This document shows positions 46,105 to 59,032 of a DNA stretch of 64,000 nucleotides, in pieces. The notes beneath the pieces were generated by a model that was given only the letters and a program-made list of their open reading frames with translations, was not told the DNA's origin and made no database searches. Position numbers and translations under genes: made by a program. Each line of letters begins with the position of its first letter. Within the stretch, counting starts at the first letter, position 1. The DNA comes from Candidatus Sulfidibacterium hydrothermale (GTDB lineage Bacteria; Bacteroidota; Bacteroidia; Bacteroidales; F082): NCBI RefSeq assembly GCF_020149915.1, contig NZ_CP083760.1, forward strand, positions 2,728,001-2,792,000. Reading direction: 5' to 3'.

Positions 46105-48286
46105 TTATAATGCTACCACGCCTGTGGCGCCCGAAGTGGCTGAAGCCATGAAACCTTTTCTTGAAGCATATTTCGGAAATCCTTCCAGTACGCATGCGTA
46201 CGGCGTAAAAACCAAAATGGCCGTGGAGAATGCCCGGCGGCAGGTGGCCGCGCTGATCAACTGCGACCCGTCCGAAATCATTTTTACCAGCGGCGGCACC
46301 GAGTCGAACAACTATGCCATCAAAGGTATTGCTCTGGCTAACAAACACAAAGGCAATCACATCATCACTTCGGCAGTGGAACATCCGGCGGTATTCGAAG
46401 TGTGCCGCTATCTCGAGCAAAATGGGTTCGAGATAACCACCCTTCCCGTGGACGAATTCGGAATCGTTAAAATGGATGCTTTGCAGGCTGCTATCCGTCC
46501 CGAAACCATTCTTATCACGGTGATGCACGCCAACAACGAGGTAGGCAGCATCCAGCCGGTGGAAGAAATCGGAAAACTGGCCCGTGAAAAAGGCATTTTC
46601 TTCCACAGCGATGCTGCTCAGTCGCTCGGGAAAATACCGGTGGATGTCCAAAAAATGAACGTTGATTTGTTAAGTATTGCCGGACACAAACTCTATGCCC
46701 CCAAAGGCATCGGTGCGCTTTACATTCGAAACGGTGTTCATCTCGAAAAACTCATCCACGGTGCCGACCACGAACAAAACCTGCGGGCCGGAACAGAAAA
46801 CGTGTTGGAAATCGTGGGACTTGGAAAAGCCTGTGAAATTGCCGGCGAATACCTGTCCGAAAACATGGAACACTACCGTAAAACAAGAGACTATTTGCAT
46901 CAGTTGTTAAAAGAAGCTTTGCCGGATGTAAAACTCAACGGCCATCCTGAAAAACGGCTACCCAATACGCTGAGCCTTTCTTTTCCGCGGGTGGAAGCCA
47001 ACACCCTGCTCAACCGGCTCGAAAGTGTAGCTGCCAGTGCCGGCGCTGCCTGTCATTCCGAAAGTATTGATGTGTCGGCTGTTCTCGAAGCCATGCTTGT
47101 CCCGCTCGATTATGCCATGGGTACCATTCGTTTTTCCACCGGCCGCTATCTCACCATGAACGAAGTAAAGAAAGCAGCCGGCGAAATCATCCGGACGGTG
47201 AAAACCCTTTTGCCGAAAGAAGAGAATACCGTATCGCAAACAGTTGATGATAAAGAAATTAAACTTACTCATTACACTCACGGACTGGGATGCGCCTGCA
47301 AGATTCAGCCGCAGCATCTGGAAAGTGTGCTGGCCCGGCTCAAACCGCTTTTCGACCCCAAAGTGCTGGTCGGAACCGAAACATCCGACGATGCCACCGT
47401 TTATAAAATAAATGACGATACGGCCATTGTTCAAACATTAGACTTTTTTACTCCCATTGTGGACGATCCGTATGATTTCGGGGCCATTGCCGCCGCCAAT
47501 GCGCTCAGCGACATTTACGCCATGGGAGCCACGCCGCTGTTTGCCCTCAATATTGTCGGATTTCCCGAAGATACGCTGCCCATGCAGGTGTTGGAGAAAA
47601 TCCTGCAGGGCGCACAGGACAAAGCCGCTGAAGCCGGCATTGCCATTCTCGGCGGCCATACCATCGAAGATCCCGAACCCAAATACGGCATGGTGGTTAC
47701 CGGTCGTGTTCACCCCGATGAAATCATCAAAAACGAAGGTGCCCGGCCCGGCGATGTACTTATCCTTACCAAGCCACTCGGAACCGGCATCCTTTCTACG
47801 GCCATCAAGCGCGGCATGGTGGACGAAAAGCTGCAAAAGGAAGTTACACGGCTCATGGCTACGCTCAATAAAATTCCGGCCGAAATCATGAAAAATTATC
47901 CTGTGCACGCCTGCACCGACGTCACCGGCTTTGGTTTACTCGGCCATTTGAAAGAGATGAGCAGTGCTTCAAAATGTGATGTACAGATTGACTTTGAAAA
48001 AGTGCCGTTTCTGCGTGAAGTAAAAAACCTGGCCACAGCCGGCATTATCCCCGGCGGAACATACAACAACCTGGAATTTGTGAAAGATTTTATCGATTTC
48101 GGCAACCGTACACGCACCGACCAGTTATTGCTTTGCGACGCGCAAACTTCCGGGGGGCTGCTGGTGGCACTTCCCAAAAAAGAAGCGGCAGATTACCTAA
48201 ACGAACTGCATAAAAACAAAATTACCGACGCCGTTGCCATTGGCCGCTTCCTGAAAAAAGGAACAGGAAATATCCGTGTTTTATAA
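46085..48286 (+). CDS. selD: Cysteine desulfurase-selenophosphate synthetase fusion
   Basis: 733 aa, about twice the size of a normal SelD. Residues 1-380 are a NifS/IscS-type enzyme: TSGGTESNN, HSDAAQSLGK, PLP lysine in SIAGHKLYAPKG (about 203) and an active-site Cys in AGAACHSES (about 322). Residues 395-733 are SelD: YTHGLGCACKI with the catalytic Cys (about 403, not selenocysteine) and Lys, TLDFFTPIVDDPYDFGAIAA, GGHTIEDPEPKYGMVVTG and DVTGFGLLGHL. The first half can release selenium from selenocysteine or sulfur from cysteine and hand it to the second half, which makes selenophosphate. No selA, selB or selC is seen here. Confidence 0.95.
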   Translation: MDPIYLDYNATTPVAPEVAEAMKPFLEAYFGNPSSTHAYGVKTKMAVENARRQVAALINCDPSEIIFTSGGTESNNYAIKGIALANKHKGNHIITSAVEHPAVFEVCRYLEQNGFEITTLPVDEFGIVKMDALQAAIRPETILITVMHANNEVGSIQPVEEIGKLAREKGIFFHSDAAQSLGKIPVDVQKMNVDLLSIAGHKLYAPKGIGALYIRNGVHLEKLIHGADHEQNLRAGTENVLEIVGLGKACEIAGEYLSENMEHYRKTRDYLHQLLKEALPDVKLNGHPEKRLPNTLSLSFPRVEANTLLNRLESVAASAGAACHSESIDVSAVLEAMLVPLDYAMGTIRFSTGRYLTMNEVKKAAGEIIRTVKTLLPKEENTVSQTVDDKEIKLTHYTHGLGCACKIQPQHLESVLARLKPLFDPKVLVGTETSDDATVYKINDDTAIVQTLDFFTPIVDDPYDFGAIAAANALSDIYAMGATPLFALNIVGFPEDTLPMQVLEKILQGAQDKAAEAGIAILGGHTIEDPEPKYGMVVTGRVHPDEIIKNEGARPGDVLILTKPLGTGILSTAIKRGMVDEKLQKEVTRLMATLNKIPAEIMKNYPVHACTDVTGFGLLGHLKEMSSASKCDVQIDFEKVPFLREVKNLATAGIIPGGTYNNLEFVKDFIDFGNRTRTDQLLLCDAQTSGGLLVALPKKEAADYLNELHKNKITDAVAIGRFLKKGTGNIRVL

Positions 48287-48408
48287 TTTAGGAAATAAGC
48301 TGTCCAATTAACACAGATGTAGTCAACAGTGCCATTCAGGCAGGCGTAATTCTTATTATTATACCCACAAAAAAAGCCCAACACAATGTGCTGAGGCTTT
48401 TAAAAATT
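48287..48408. other. Spacer with duplicated rRNA-operon tail
   Basis: It holds a hairpin (AGCC...GGCT, 48375-48398) with a T-run on the minus strand, which acts as a second terminator behind the 5S fragment. The stretch 48347-48378 is a diverged copy of 48515-48548, the tail behind the true 5S gene. CCATTCAGGCAGGCG (48332-48346) reads as an inverted copy of the sequence at 48501-48513. Confidence 0.55.
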
Positions 48409-48500
48409 CGGCGACCCGCCTCCGTCTTCTGACGGATTCGGGCAGGCGGCCTACTTTCCCATCCGCCGGCTGGCGGACAGTATCATCGGCACTGACAGGC
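48409..48500 (-). pseudogene. 5S rRNA 3'-end fragment with two palindrome insertions
   Basis: Matches to the 3' half of the true 5S gene (48578-48635) are broken twice. A 32-nt insert at 48416-48447, containing TCCGTCTTCTGACGGA, separates GGCGAC from GGCCTACTTTCCCA. TCCGCCGGCTGGCGGA at 48462-48477 replaces the 9 nt CTGGTATGG. The 5' half of 5S is missing. The copy is not a functional 5S RNA. Confidence 0.8.
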
Positions 48501-48544
48501 CCGCCTGAATGACTTAATCTCTTATTATATCCACACAAAAAAAA

Positions 48545-48568
48545 AGCCTCCGTGTTTCCACGAAGGCT
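48545..48568 (-). terminator. rRNA operon terminator behind 5S
   Basis: On the minus strand AGCCTTCGTG and CACGGAGGCT pair over 10 bp (one G-T pair), and nine T follow. It lies directly behind the 5S gene. Confidence 0.85.
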
Positions 48569-48576
48569 TTTAAAAA

Positions 48577-48686
<110 letters not shown>

Positions 48687-48867
48687 AAGATCTTGATGTT
48701 TGATGGTGAATATTAAAAGTCAGATGTTTTATCTCCTTCCTTCCATCTCCTGACTTCCGTCTTCTCTCTTCCAACTTCTGTCTCCCATCTCCCATCGCCA
48801 ATATCTTTGACATCATTCGAAAAAACATACAACTTAGCTCTAAAACCGGTAAAAGGTGAATCGCAGT

Positions 48868-51783
<2,916 letters not shown>

Positions 51784-52052
51784 CTTTCCTCTTTTACTCG
51801 ATTCTCTAGTAAAATTGTATGCTTTTTCTCATGATGTCAATGAACTCTTCCGGAGCTGACCTTTACATGTCTATTGCTTGCGTCGGCTGACTCTGCATGT
51901 AAACGGCCTTTCTGCTCGCTTCCATTACCAATCATCCTTCATATCTGGTAGTATATACCTTCAACCTTCCGGATGCTTAGTAACTCAATATCTTTATGAA
52001 CTTTTCTCGTCTTCAAACTTCCAACTTCCGTCTTCCGCTTTCCAACTTCTTG
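51784..52052 (-). other. tRNA-Ala to 23S spacer
   Basis: 269 bp of internal transcribed spacer. It contains a CT-rich low-complexity stretch (52010-52050) made of variants of CTTCCAACTTCCGTCTTCC, similar to sequence at 48725-48800 and 52560-52600. No further gene is seen. Confidence 0.6.
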
Positions 52053-52126
52053 TGGAGAATAAGGGAGTCGAACCCTTGACCTCCAGAATGCAAATCTGGC
52101 GCTCTAGCCAACTGAGCTAATCCCCC
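52053..52126 (-). tRNA. tRNA-Ala (TGC)
   Basis: 74-nt cloverleaf; the anticodon TGC is in loop ATTTGCATT. The G3-T70 pair that marks alanine tRNAs is present in the acceptor stem (GGGGGAT/ATTCTCC). It lies in the 16S-23S spacer, as is usual. CCA is not encoded; A73 is the last base. Confidence 0.95.
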
Positions 52127-52264
52127 TCAGAACGTTTCGGATGTTCGATGTTTGATGTTTGATTTTAGATGCTTGATGTTCTTTTGGATGGTTGATGTTT
52201 AAATTCCTACCATCTAACATCCCTCATCTGACATCTTATATCATCCATCCCCACATCCGCTCTG

Positions 52265-52338
52265 TAGTCCCGCGCAGACTTGAACTGCGGACCCCTACAT
52301 TATCAGTGTAGTGCTCTAACCAACTGAGCTACGGGACT
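52265..52338 (-). tRNA. tRNA-Ile (GAT)
   Basis: 74-nt cloverleaf; the anticodon GAT is in loop CTGATAA. The acceptor stem AGTCCCG/CGGGACT is complete. It stands between 16S and tRNA-Ala, the standard order of the spacer tRNA pair. Confidence 0.95.
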
Positions 52339-52697
52339 GTTTGGATTGATTAATGTCGAATGATAAATGCTGAAGGCTTCTCAAATGAAGTAATCTTACC
52401 ACCATTTGCCATTCATCATTAATCCTTCTTCATTCCCAAAACCGCCCCTTAACAAAGTTCTCTGTTAGTGAGCAGTAAACCTTTGCTCTAAAGGGTTGAC
52501 AGAGAAAGAAAATACTTCAAATACCTGAAGTGTGAAGTACTTGAAATTTGAAGTGCTTTAGGCACTTCTAACTTCAAACTTCCTTCTTCCATCTCTCTGT
52601 GGATTCTCCTCATTATGTTTAACAAAAATAAAGCACGCCAATGAAAAGGTACAACTTTCGGTCCTTCTCCCTGTGTAACAGTCTAAGAATCTCTCCA
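52339..52697 (-). other. 16S to tRNA-Ile spacer
   Basis: 359 bp of transcribed spacer without a gene. Around 52515-52600 it is built of variants of ACTTCAAA and AAGTACTTGAA, closely resembling the low-complexity tail of the spacer at 2740-2820. Confidence 0.55.
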
Positions 52698-54216
<1,519 letters not shown>

Positions 54217-54377
54217 GTATAAGTATTTTTCAAAAAATTTATACCTTCAAGATCCTGACTGTTTACTCAAAGTCCTGTCTTTTGACAGGGGACTTCCTGC
54301 TGTTCCTTTTCTCTTGGCTGTGCTTCATTATGTCTATGAACTTTCTTTCTTTTTCCGTCTCTTCCAAAACGGGAGTG

Positions 54378-54407
54378 CAAAAGTAATACCTTTTTTTATT
54401 CTCGCAA
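54378..54407 (-). promoter_or_regulatory. rRNA operon promoter P2 (proximal)
   Basis: On the minus strand TTG (54405-54407) and TACTTTTG (54378-54385) are separated by 19 nt, a good match to the Bacteroidota consensus. The predicted start is about 155 nt before 16S. Confidence 0.65.
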
Positions 54408-54550
54408 GCCTTTTTTTACTTTTTTTAAAAAAATTTTTGCTCTACTCTGCATCTCCGTCAAAACGCTTTAAATCACTTGCTTATATAATAAACAACCTTA
54501 AGCGCCTTCCCCTTCTCATCTTCTCTATGTACTCCCGCAAAAACGGACTG

Positions 54551-54579
54551 CAAAAATAGTAAGTTTTTCTTTTCCGCAA
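54551..54579 (-). promoter_or_regulatory. rRNA operon promoter P1 (distal)
   Basis: On the minus strand TTG (54577-54579) and TATTTTTG (54551-54558) are separated by 18 nt. Together with P2 this gives tandem promoters, as is common for rRNA operons. The remainder of the 461-bp upstream region (54217-54677) shows no gene. Confidence 0.6.
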
Positions 54580-54677
54580 TACATTTCTTTAAAAAAAATC
54601 AAAAAAATTTGATATTTTTTGTAACGCACTGAAAAACAGCCTGTAATTTAATTATATCCGGCAAGAATTTTTCTCTG

Positions 54678-55442
54678 TTACCGTGTAAATACCGGCACAT
54701 CATGGGTTGACAACCTTTCGTTGTAAAAATAGCCTTCTTCATCAAACAACTTAAGTTTATCAGGATGAGTTACTTGGTTCCTGATAATAAACCGGGCCAT
54801 CATTCCTCTTGCCTTTTTGGCATAAACTGTCACCATTTTAAATCCGTTGCCACGCGATTCTTTAAATACAGGAGTTATTATTCGAATGTCTTGTTTTTTC
54901 AGATCAAGTACCTTAAAATATTCTGCCGAGGCCAAATGAATTAAAATCCGATCTTTCTGCCTGTTAAGCGTCTCCAACACATCACGAGAAACATCCTCTC
55001 GCCAAAAGTCATACAAATTACGATAGCCATCCGGAATAAATTTTCCGCCAATTTCCAAACGGTAAGGCAGCACTTGATCAAGTGGCCTTAAAACGCCATA
55101 AAAACCGGAAAGAATACGAAGGTGCTCTTGTGCAAACATCAAATCTTTTTTACTTAACGTTTGTGCATCAAGTCCCCTGAAAACTTCTCCCTGATAAGAA
55201 AACAATGCCGGAACCCCCTCTTTTTTCAGTAAAGAAACATGCCACCGTTGAAACCGTTCATGATTCAGTTGCGCCAACTGTGCATTTACTTTCATCATTT
55301 TTGACAAAGTATCCGGTCCCAACTTTTTCAGTGCATCTGCAAGAATTTGGGTTTTATCCAGGTACACCGGTAACGTGATGTTTTCCACCTTTTGCGAAAA
55401 ATCTTGGTGCATGGTTTTTGCCGGTGACAAAAGAACAATCAT
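54678..55442 (-). CDS. yaaA: Peroxide stress protein YaaA (DUF328/UPF0246)
   Basis: 254 aa, the normal length. It begins MIVLLSPAKTMHQDFSQ, the conserved SPAKT start of the family. FSYQGEVFRGLDAQTLSKKD, ILSGFYGVLRPLDQVLPYRL, NLASAEYF-like HLASAEYFKVLD and KKARGMMARFII are all signature segments. In E. coli YaaA lowers free iron under hydrogen peroxide stress and has been shown to bind DNA. It is followed upstream by a HAD phosphatase on the same strand. Confidence 0.94.
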   Translation of the reverse strand: MIVLLSPAKTMHQDFSQKVENITLPVYLDKTQILADALKKLGPDTLSKMMKVNAQLAQLNHERFQRWHVSLLKKEGVPALFSYQGEVFRGLDAQTLSKKDLMFAQEHLRILSGFYGVLRPLDQVLPYRLEIGGKFIPDGYRNLYDFWREDVSRDVLETLNRQKDRILIHLASAEYFKVLDLKKQDIRIITPVFKESRGNGFKMVTVYAKKARGMMARFIIRNQVTHPDKLKLFDEEGYFYNERLSTHDVPVFTR

Positions 55443-55487
55443 ACCTTATTATGTATTTAAAACCTATCAGAAAACTTCACCGTCAGG

Positions 55488-56129
55488 TTATGGCAACGTT
55501 TTCTGTTTTATTTCTGCCAAAGTATTTATCACTTTTGAGGTTTTGGCCCATAACCGATCTTTAGACTGGTGGCCTGAAGCTACCAGTAAATAATCAATTC
55601 CAAGAGAAAGTGCCACCTCCCTGTCATGCAATGTATCTCCCACAAAAACAACACCTTGCGCATTGAGCCTGAGTTTTTTCATAAAATGGTGGGCCATTTC
55701 TATTTTCCCACCTGCATAAATATCGTCAATTCCGGAAACGGCATCAAAGTAAGGTAACAATCCTTTTTCATCCAAAATCTTTACCAAACTGCGATGTTCC
55801 GTTGCCGATATGATAAACTGACGAAACCCTTTTTCCTGAAAAAAACTCAATACATCCTGCACACAAGGGAAAAGAGGCGTCTCTGATAAATGGCTATTGT
55901 AACATTGCATAAATTGCTGTGCCGGAATCTCAAATTTTTCCATAGAAAAATCGAAACCAACACGCTGATAATAATCTTTAACCGGGAAACCAAAAACCTC
56001 CCGATATTTCTGCAAGGTAAGCTCAGGTAAGTTTCTTTTCTTCAACAGGAGATTAATACATTGCACACATAACTGTACATCATCAAGTAAGGTGCCATTC
56101 CAATCCCAAATAATGCCGTGCTTTTCCAT
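55488..56129 (-). CDS. HAD-family phosphatase (phosphoglycolate phosphatase-like)
   Basis: 213 aa. HAD motif I is DWNGTLLDD (residues 8-16), motif II lies in FIISATEH, and motif III/IV are a Lys in the region HHFMKKL and VVFVGDTLHDREVA. A helical cap (about residues 17-80) places it in subfamily I with Gph-type enzymes. The first motif has Asn where many have Asp-Gly-Thr context (DxNGT), which is common in this subgroup. It is the last member of the minus-strand run from ispF to here, 3 bp after the DUF2279-like gene. Confidence 0.88.
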   Translation of the reverse strand: MEKHGIIWDWNGTLLDDVQLCVQCINLLLKKRNLPELTLQKYREVFGFPVKDYYQRVGFDFSMEKFEIPAQQFMQCYNSHLSETPLFPCVQDVLSFFQEKGFRQFIISATEHRSLVKILDEKGLLPYFDAVSGIDDIYAGGKIEMAHHFMKKLRLNAQGVVFVGDTLHDREVALSLGIDYLLVASGHQSKDRLWAKTSKVINTLAEIKQKTLP

Positions 56130-56132
56130 TGA

Positions 56133-57038
56133 TCAAAAAAATATCGGACGGAAACGCATTCCGTTTTCCCAATCGTACTCTAAGGCAGGAGCCGGCACTT
56201 TTACAAAACTCAATGTTTTAAAAACAAAACGCAATACTTTAGAATGTGTTTTGATCCTTGTCCAATCCACATCCACCGAAAGAAAATAATGTGGCACGCG
56301 GTTAAAATGCGGCAAAGGTTGTCCATCGTATTCCGGCGGATTATCATAAGCCCCGATCATCCCAGTAGCTCCATACCCAAAAGCTACATTTAGCCAGGGT
56401 GGAAATTTAGAATCCTTTTTCAAAAAAGAAGCAATGTTCACCGAAAGCCAATTGGTCTGGCCATTATAATCTTTAATAATCTGCTGCGCCCAATTATCGC
56501 CCAATAAATCAGGCCGGTATTGCGGATATTCTGTAGAATGATACGAAAACTTCAACCGGATACGCTGGTCGTGCCATAACAGCTGTTGGCCAATAAACAT
56601 GGCCGATCCCAAGGTATTAAAGATCATATCGCTCGGCGAGAAACCCCACTCGGCTGAAAGTCCGTCAAAAAACTCAATGGTCGTCATGTAGATGAGTCCC
56701 CACGTGCCGCCAAACCAAATGGCTTTTTTTTCATTCATTCCGGCCCAACGCAAACTCCAATAGCCATAATTTCCCAATTGATAGGTTGTTGTCATGTGGC
56801 CCAGTTTGTCTTTCATCATCCACTCTCCCCAGTCATCGGCAATATGGAAACTGGTTTCATCATATCCTTTATACCAGGCAAAATAAAGCAAAGTAACAGA
56901 TGTCACATAAAATCCACCTACGGCTCCATAAACGATTTTCAATCGTTTTTTACTCAATGAATCAGGATAAACCGACATCTCCTGAGCTTGTGCTCCGAGA
57001 TAAGAAAACAACAACAATATGACAACCAGCTTTTTCAA
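56133..57038 (-). CDS. DUF2279-like exported protein
   Basis: 301 aa, starting at TTG with a signal peptide (MKKLVVILLLFSYLGAQAQ). The body has HMTTTYQLGNYGYWSLRWAG and an amphipathic segment around TIEFFDGLSAEWGFSPSDMI, characteristic of the DUF2279 family of predicted cell-envelope proteins. Its function is unknown. It lies 4 bp after the phosphohexomutase gene and 3 bp before the HAD gene, so it is part of the same transcript. Confidence 0.8.
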   Translation of the reverse strand: MKKLVVILLLFSYLGAQAQEMSVYPDSLSKKRLKIVYGAVGGFYVTSVTLLYFAWYKGYDETSFHIADDWGEWMMKDKLGHMTTTYQLGNYGYWSLRWAGMNEKKAIWFGGTWGLIYMTTIEFFDGLSAEWGFSPSDMIFNTLGSAMFIGQQLLWHDQRIRLKFSYHSTEYPQYRPDLLGDNWAQQIIKDYNGQTNWLSVNIASFLKKDSKFPPWLNVAFGYGATGMIGAYDNPPEYDGQPLPHFNRVPHYFLSVDVDWTRIKTHSKVLRFVFKTLSFVKVPAPALEYDWENGMRFRPIFF

Positions 57039-57042
57039 AGAA

Positions 57043-58389
57043 TTATGCTGTAAAACTTTTCAATATTTCAAAAACCTGTTGTGTTTTTTCATCCAACAAC
57101 TTTTGCGATTTGGCTTCGGCCAAGAAACGCAAGTAGGGTTCGGTATTGGAAGGGCGAATATTAAACCACCAGTCAGGAAATTCGAGCCGGTAACCGTCAA
57201 AATCGTAGTAAGCCGTCGGCGTTTCCTGCTTTTTAAAGTAGCTGACCACAGCATCCATGGCTTTTTGTTTTTCTTCAATACGGAAGTTTACTTCGCCGGT
57301 ATTGGCATAAGATGAGATTTCATGAATTAACTGGGAAACCGTTTTCCCCTGTTTTTTAAAATCATCCGTTATATTCAGCATGATCAACGAAGCCAGCAAA
57401 CCGCTGTCTGAATAATAAAAATCACGAAAATAATAATGGCCGGCCAGTTCACCGCCATAAATACCATCTACTTCGCGCAATTTGGTGGCTCCGTATGCCC
57501 GGCCAACCCGCCAGATTACGGTTTCTGCATTAAATTTCGAGAGATATTCTCCCACTGCCTTGGAAGTACGGATATCGTGGACAACTTTTTCTTTTTTAGT
57601 TGTATCTTTCAAAAAGAAATGAGCAAACAGCGCAATAATTAAATCCGGTGAAATAAAATTTCCTTTTTCGTCAATAAACATCACACGGTCCGCATCACCG
57701 TCAAAAATAATTCCCAGATCAGCATGATGTTTTTTTACCGCTTCTTTAATCTGTTCCTGATTTTCAGGCTCCAGCGGATTGGGTTCATGTCCCGGAAAAG
57801 TTCCGTCGGCTTTTTCATTCAGTGCCACATATTGATCTCCAAATAAATCTTTCGAGAATAAAGATGCCATTCCATTAGAAAAGTCAATGGCCAGCTTTAA
57901 CCCGGAGTAATCTTTTTTATACTGGTTAAGAAACTCAAGATAATCCGGTTTCATATTTAATTTCCGTATTTGCCCTTTGTCTTTTTTCTCCACTTTTGTA
58001 TCCGAATCAACAAGCGACTCCAGTTTTTTCAAACCGTTATCATATCCTACGGGCAATACATTTTTTGCCGAAACTTTTAATCCATTATGATTCTTCGGAT
58101 TATGAGAAGCCGTAATCATTATTGATGCGTCGAAACCATATTTTCCGGTTCCCCAATACACCATCGGAGTAGTCGTCAATCCGGCATCGGCAACATCCAC
58201 TCCGGCATCACGCAGTCCTTCTGAAAGGGCTTCAAACATCTCATCCGAGGAAAGTCGCACATCACGACCAATCAAAATTTCTTTCATCGGAAGGACCTGT
58301 GGCAAAAAATAACCAATACGGTACACCATTTCTTTATTTAAATCTTTTCCGTATTCTCCGCGAATATCGTAGGCTTTAAATGCTTTCAT
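57043..58389 (-). CDS. manB: Phosphomannomutase/phosphoglucomutase
   Basis: 448 aa, alpha-D-phosphohexomutase. The catalytic serine is in TASHNPKNHNGLK (about residue 95), the magnesium loop is DGDADRVMF (about 228), the sugar-binding loop is GGELAGHYYF (about 310) and the phosphate loop is RPSNTEPYLRF near the C-terminus. It interconverts hexose 1- and 6-phosphates for envelope sugar synthesis. Whether it prefers mannose or glucose cannot be told here, so the symbol is tentative. Confidence 0.92.
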   Translation of the reverse strand: MKAFKAYDIRGEYGKDLNKEMVYRIGYFLPQVLPMKEILIGRDVRLSSDEMFEALSEGLRDAGVDVADAGLTTTPMVYWGTGKYGFDASIMITASHNPKNHNGLKVSAKNVLPVGYDNGLKKLESLVDSDTKVEKKDKGQIRKLNMKPDYLEFLNQYKKDYSGLKLAIDFSNGMASLFSKDLFGDQYVALNEKADGTFPGHEPNPLEPENQEQIKEAVKKHHADLGIIFDGDADRVMFIDEKGNFISPDLIIALFAHFFLKDTTKKEKVVHDIRTSKAVGEYLSKFNAETVIWRVGRAYGATKLREVDGIYGGELAGHYYFRDFYYSDSGLLASLIMLNITDDFKKQGKTVSQLIHEISSYANTGEVNFRIEEKQKAMDAVVSYFKKQETPTAYYDFDGYRLEFPDWWFNIRPSNTEPYLRFLAEAKSQKLLDEKTQQVFEILKSFTA

Positions 58390-58525
58390 AACAAAATCTT
58401 TTTATCTATAAATTCAATTTTTTCTTACAAGGACAAGCCCTTGTTTTCTTCTTTCCGGCATCCATTTCCCGTCATCCAAGACACAAACATCCGGTAAAGA
58501 ATTTGCAAAGTTAAAAGAAAAGGAT

Positions 58526-59014
58526 TTATCTGGAGCCAGACTGCCGAACAAGTACATTTACAATAGCTGCAATTCCTTCTTTTCGTCCGGTAAAACCCAA
58601 ATATTCAGTTGTAGTCGCTTTCACAGAGAGATTTTCGACAGGAATATGCAAAGTATCTGCCAGTTTTTTTCGCATTTCGGGAATATAAGGTGAGAGAACA
58701 GGCTGCTGCGCCACAACAACTCCATCCACATTTTCAATTTCAAACTTCGTTTTCAAAAGAAGCTGATTGACTTTTTTCAAGAGTTCGATACTGGATATTC
58801 CTTTGTAATGATCATCCGTATCTGGAAAATGACTTCCTAAATCGCCTAAAGCTACAGCACCCAATAAGGCATCGCACAAAGCATGGGTCAGCACATCGGC
58901 ATCCGAATGACCTTTAAGTCCTTTTGAAAACGGGATTTCCACCCCTCCTAACACGAGTTTCCTGTTTTCCACAAAGGGGTGAACATCAAAACCGATACCG
59001 ATACGAAAAGGCAT
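58526..59014 (-). CDS. ispF: 2-C-methyl-D-erythritol 2,4-cyclodiphosphate synthase
   Basis: 162 aa, the usual IspF length. FDVHPF and GHSDADVLTHALCDALLGA hold the metal-binding Asp and His, and FPDTDDHYKG and the C-terminal KATTTEYLGFTGRKEGIAA complete the signature. It makes the cyclic diphosphate of the non-mevalonate isoprenoid pathway. It follows porV by 18 bp on the minus strand. Confidence 0.97.
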   Translation of the reverse strand: MPFRIGIGFDVHPFVENRKLVLGGVEIPFSKGLKGHSDADVLTHALCDALLGAVALGDLGSHFPDTDDHYKGISSIELLKKVNQLLLKTKFEIENVDGVVVAQQPVLSPYIPEMRKKLADTLHIPVENLSVKATTTEYLGFTGRKEGIAAIVNVLVRQSGSR

Positions 59015-59032
59015 AAAATGAACCGTGAAAAA

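Noticed and set aside
47266-47300. Selenocysteine in the SelD part of the fusion
   Set aside because: The active-site codon reads TGC (Cys) in GLGCACK; there is no in-frame TGA.
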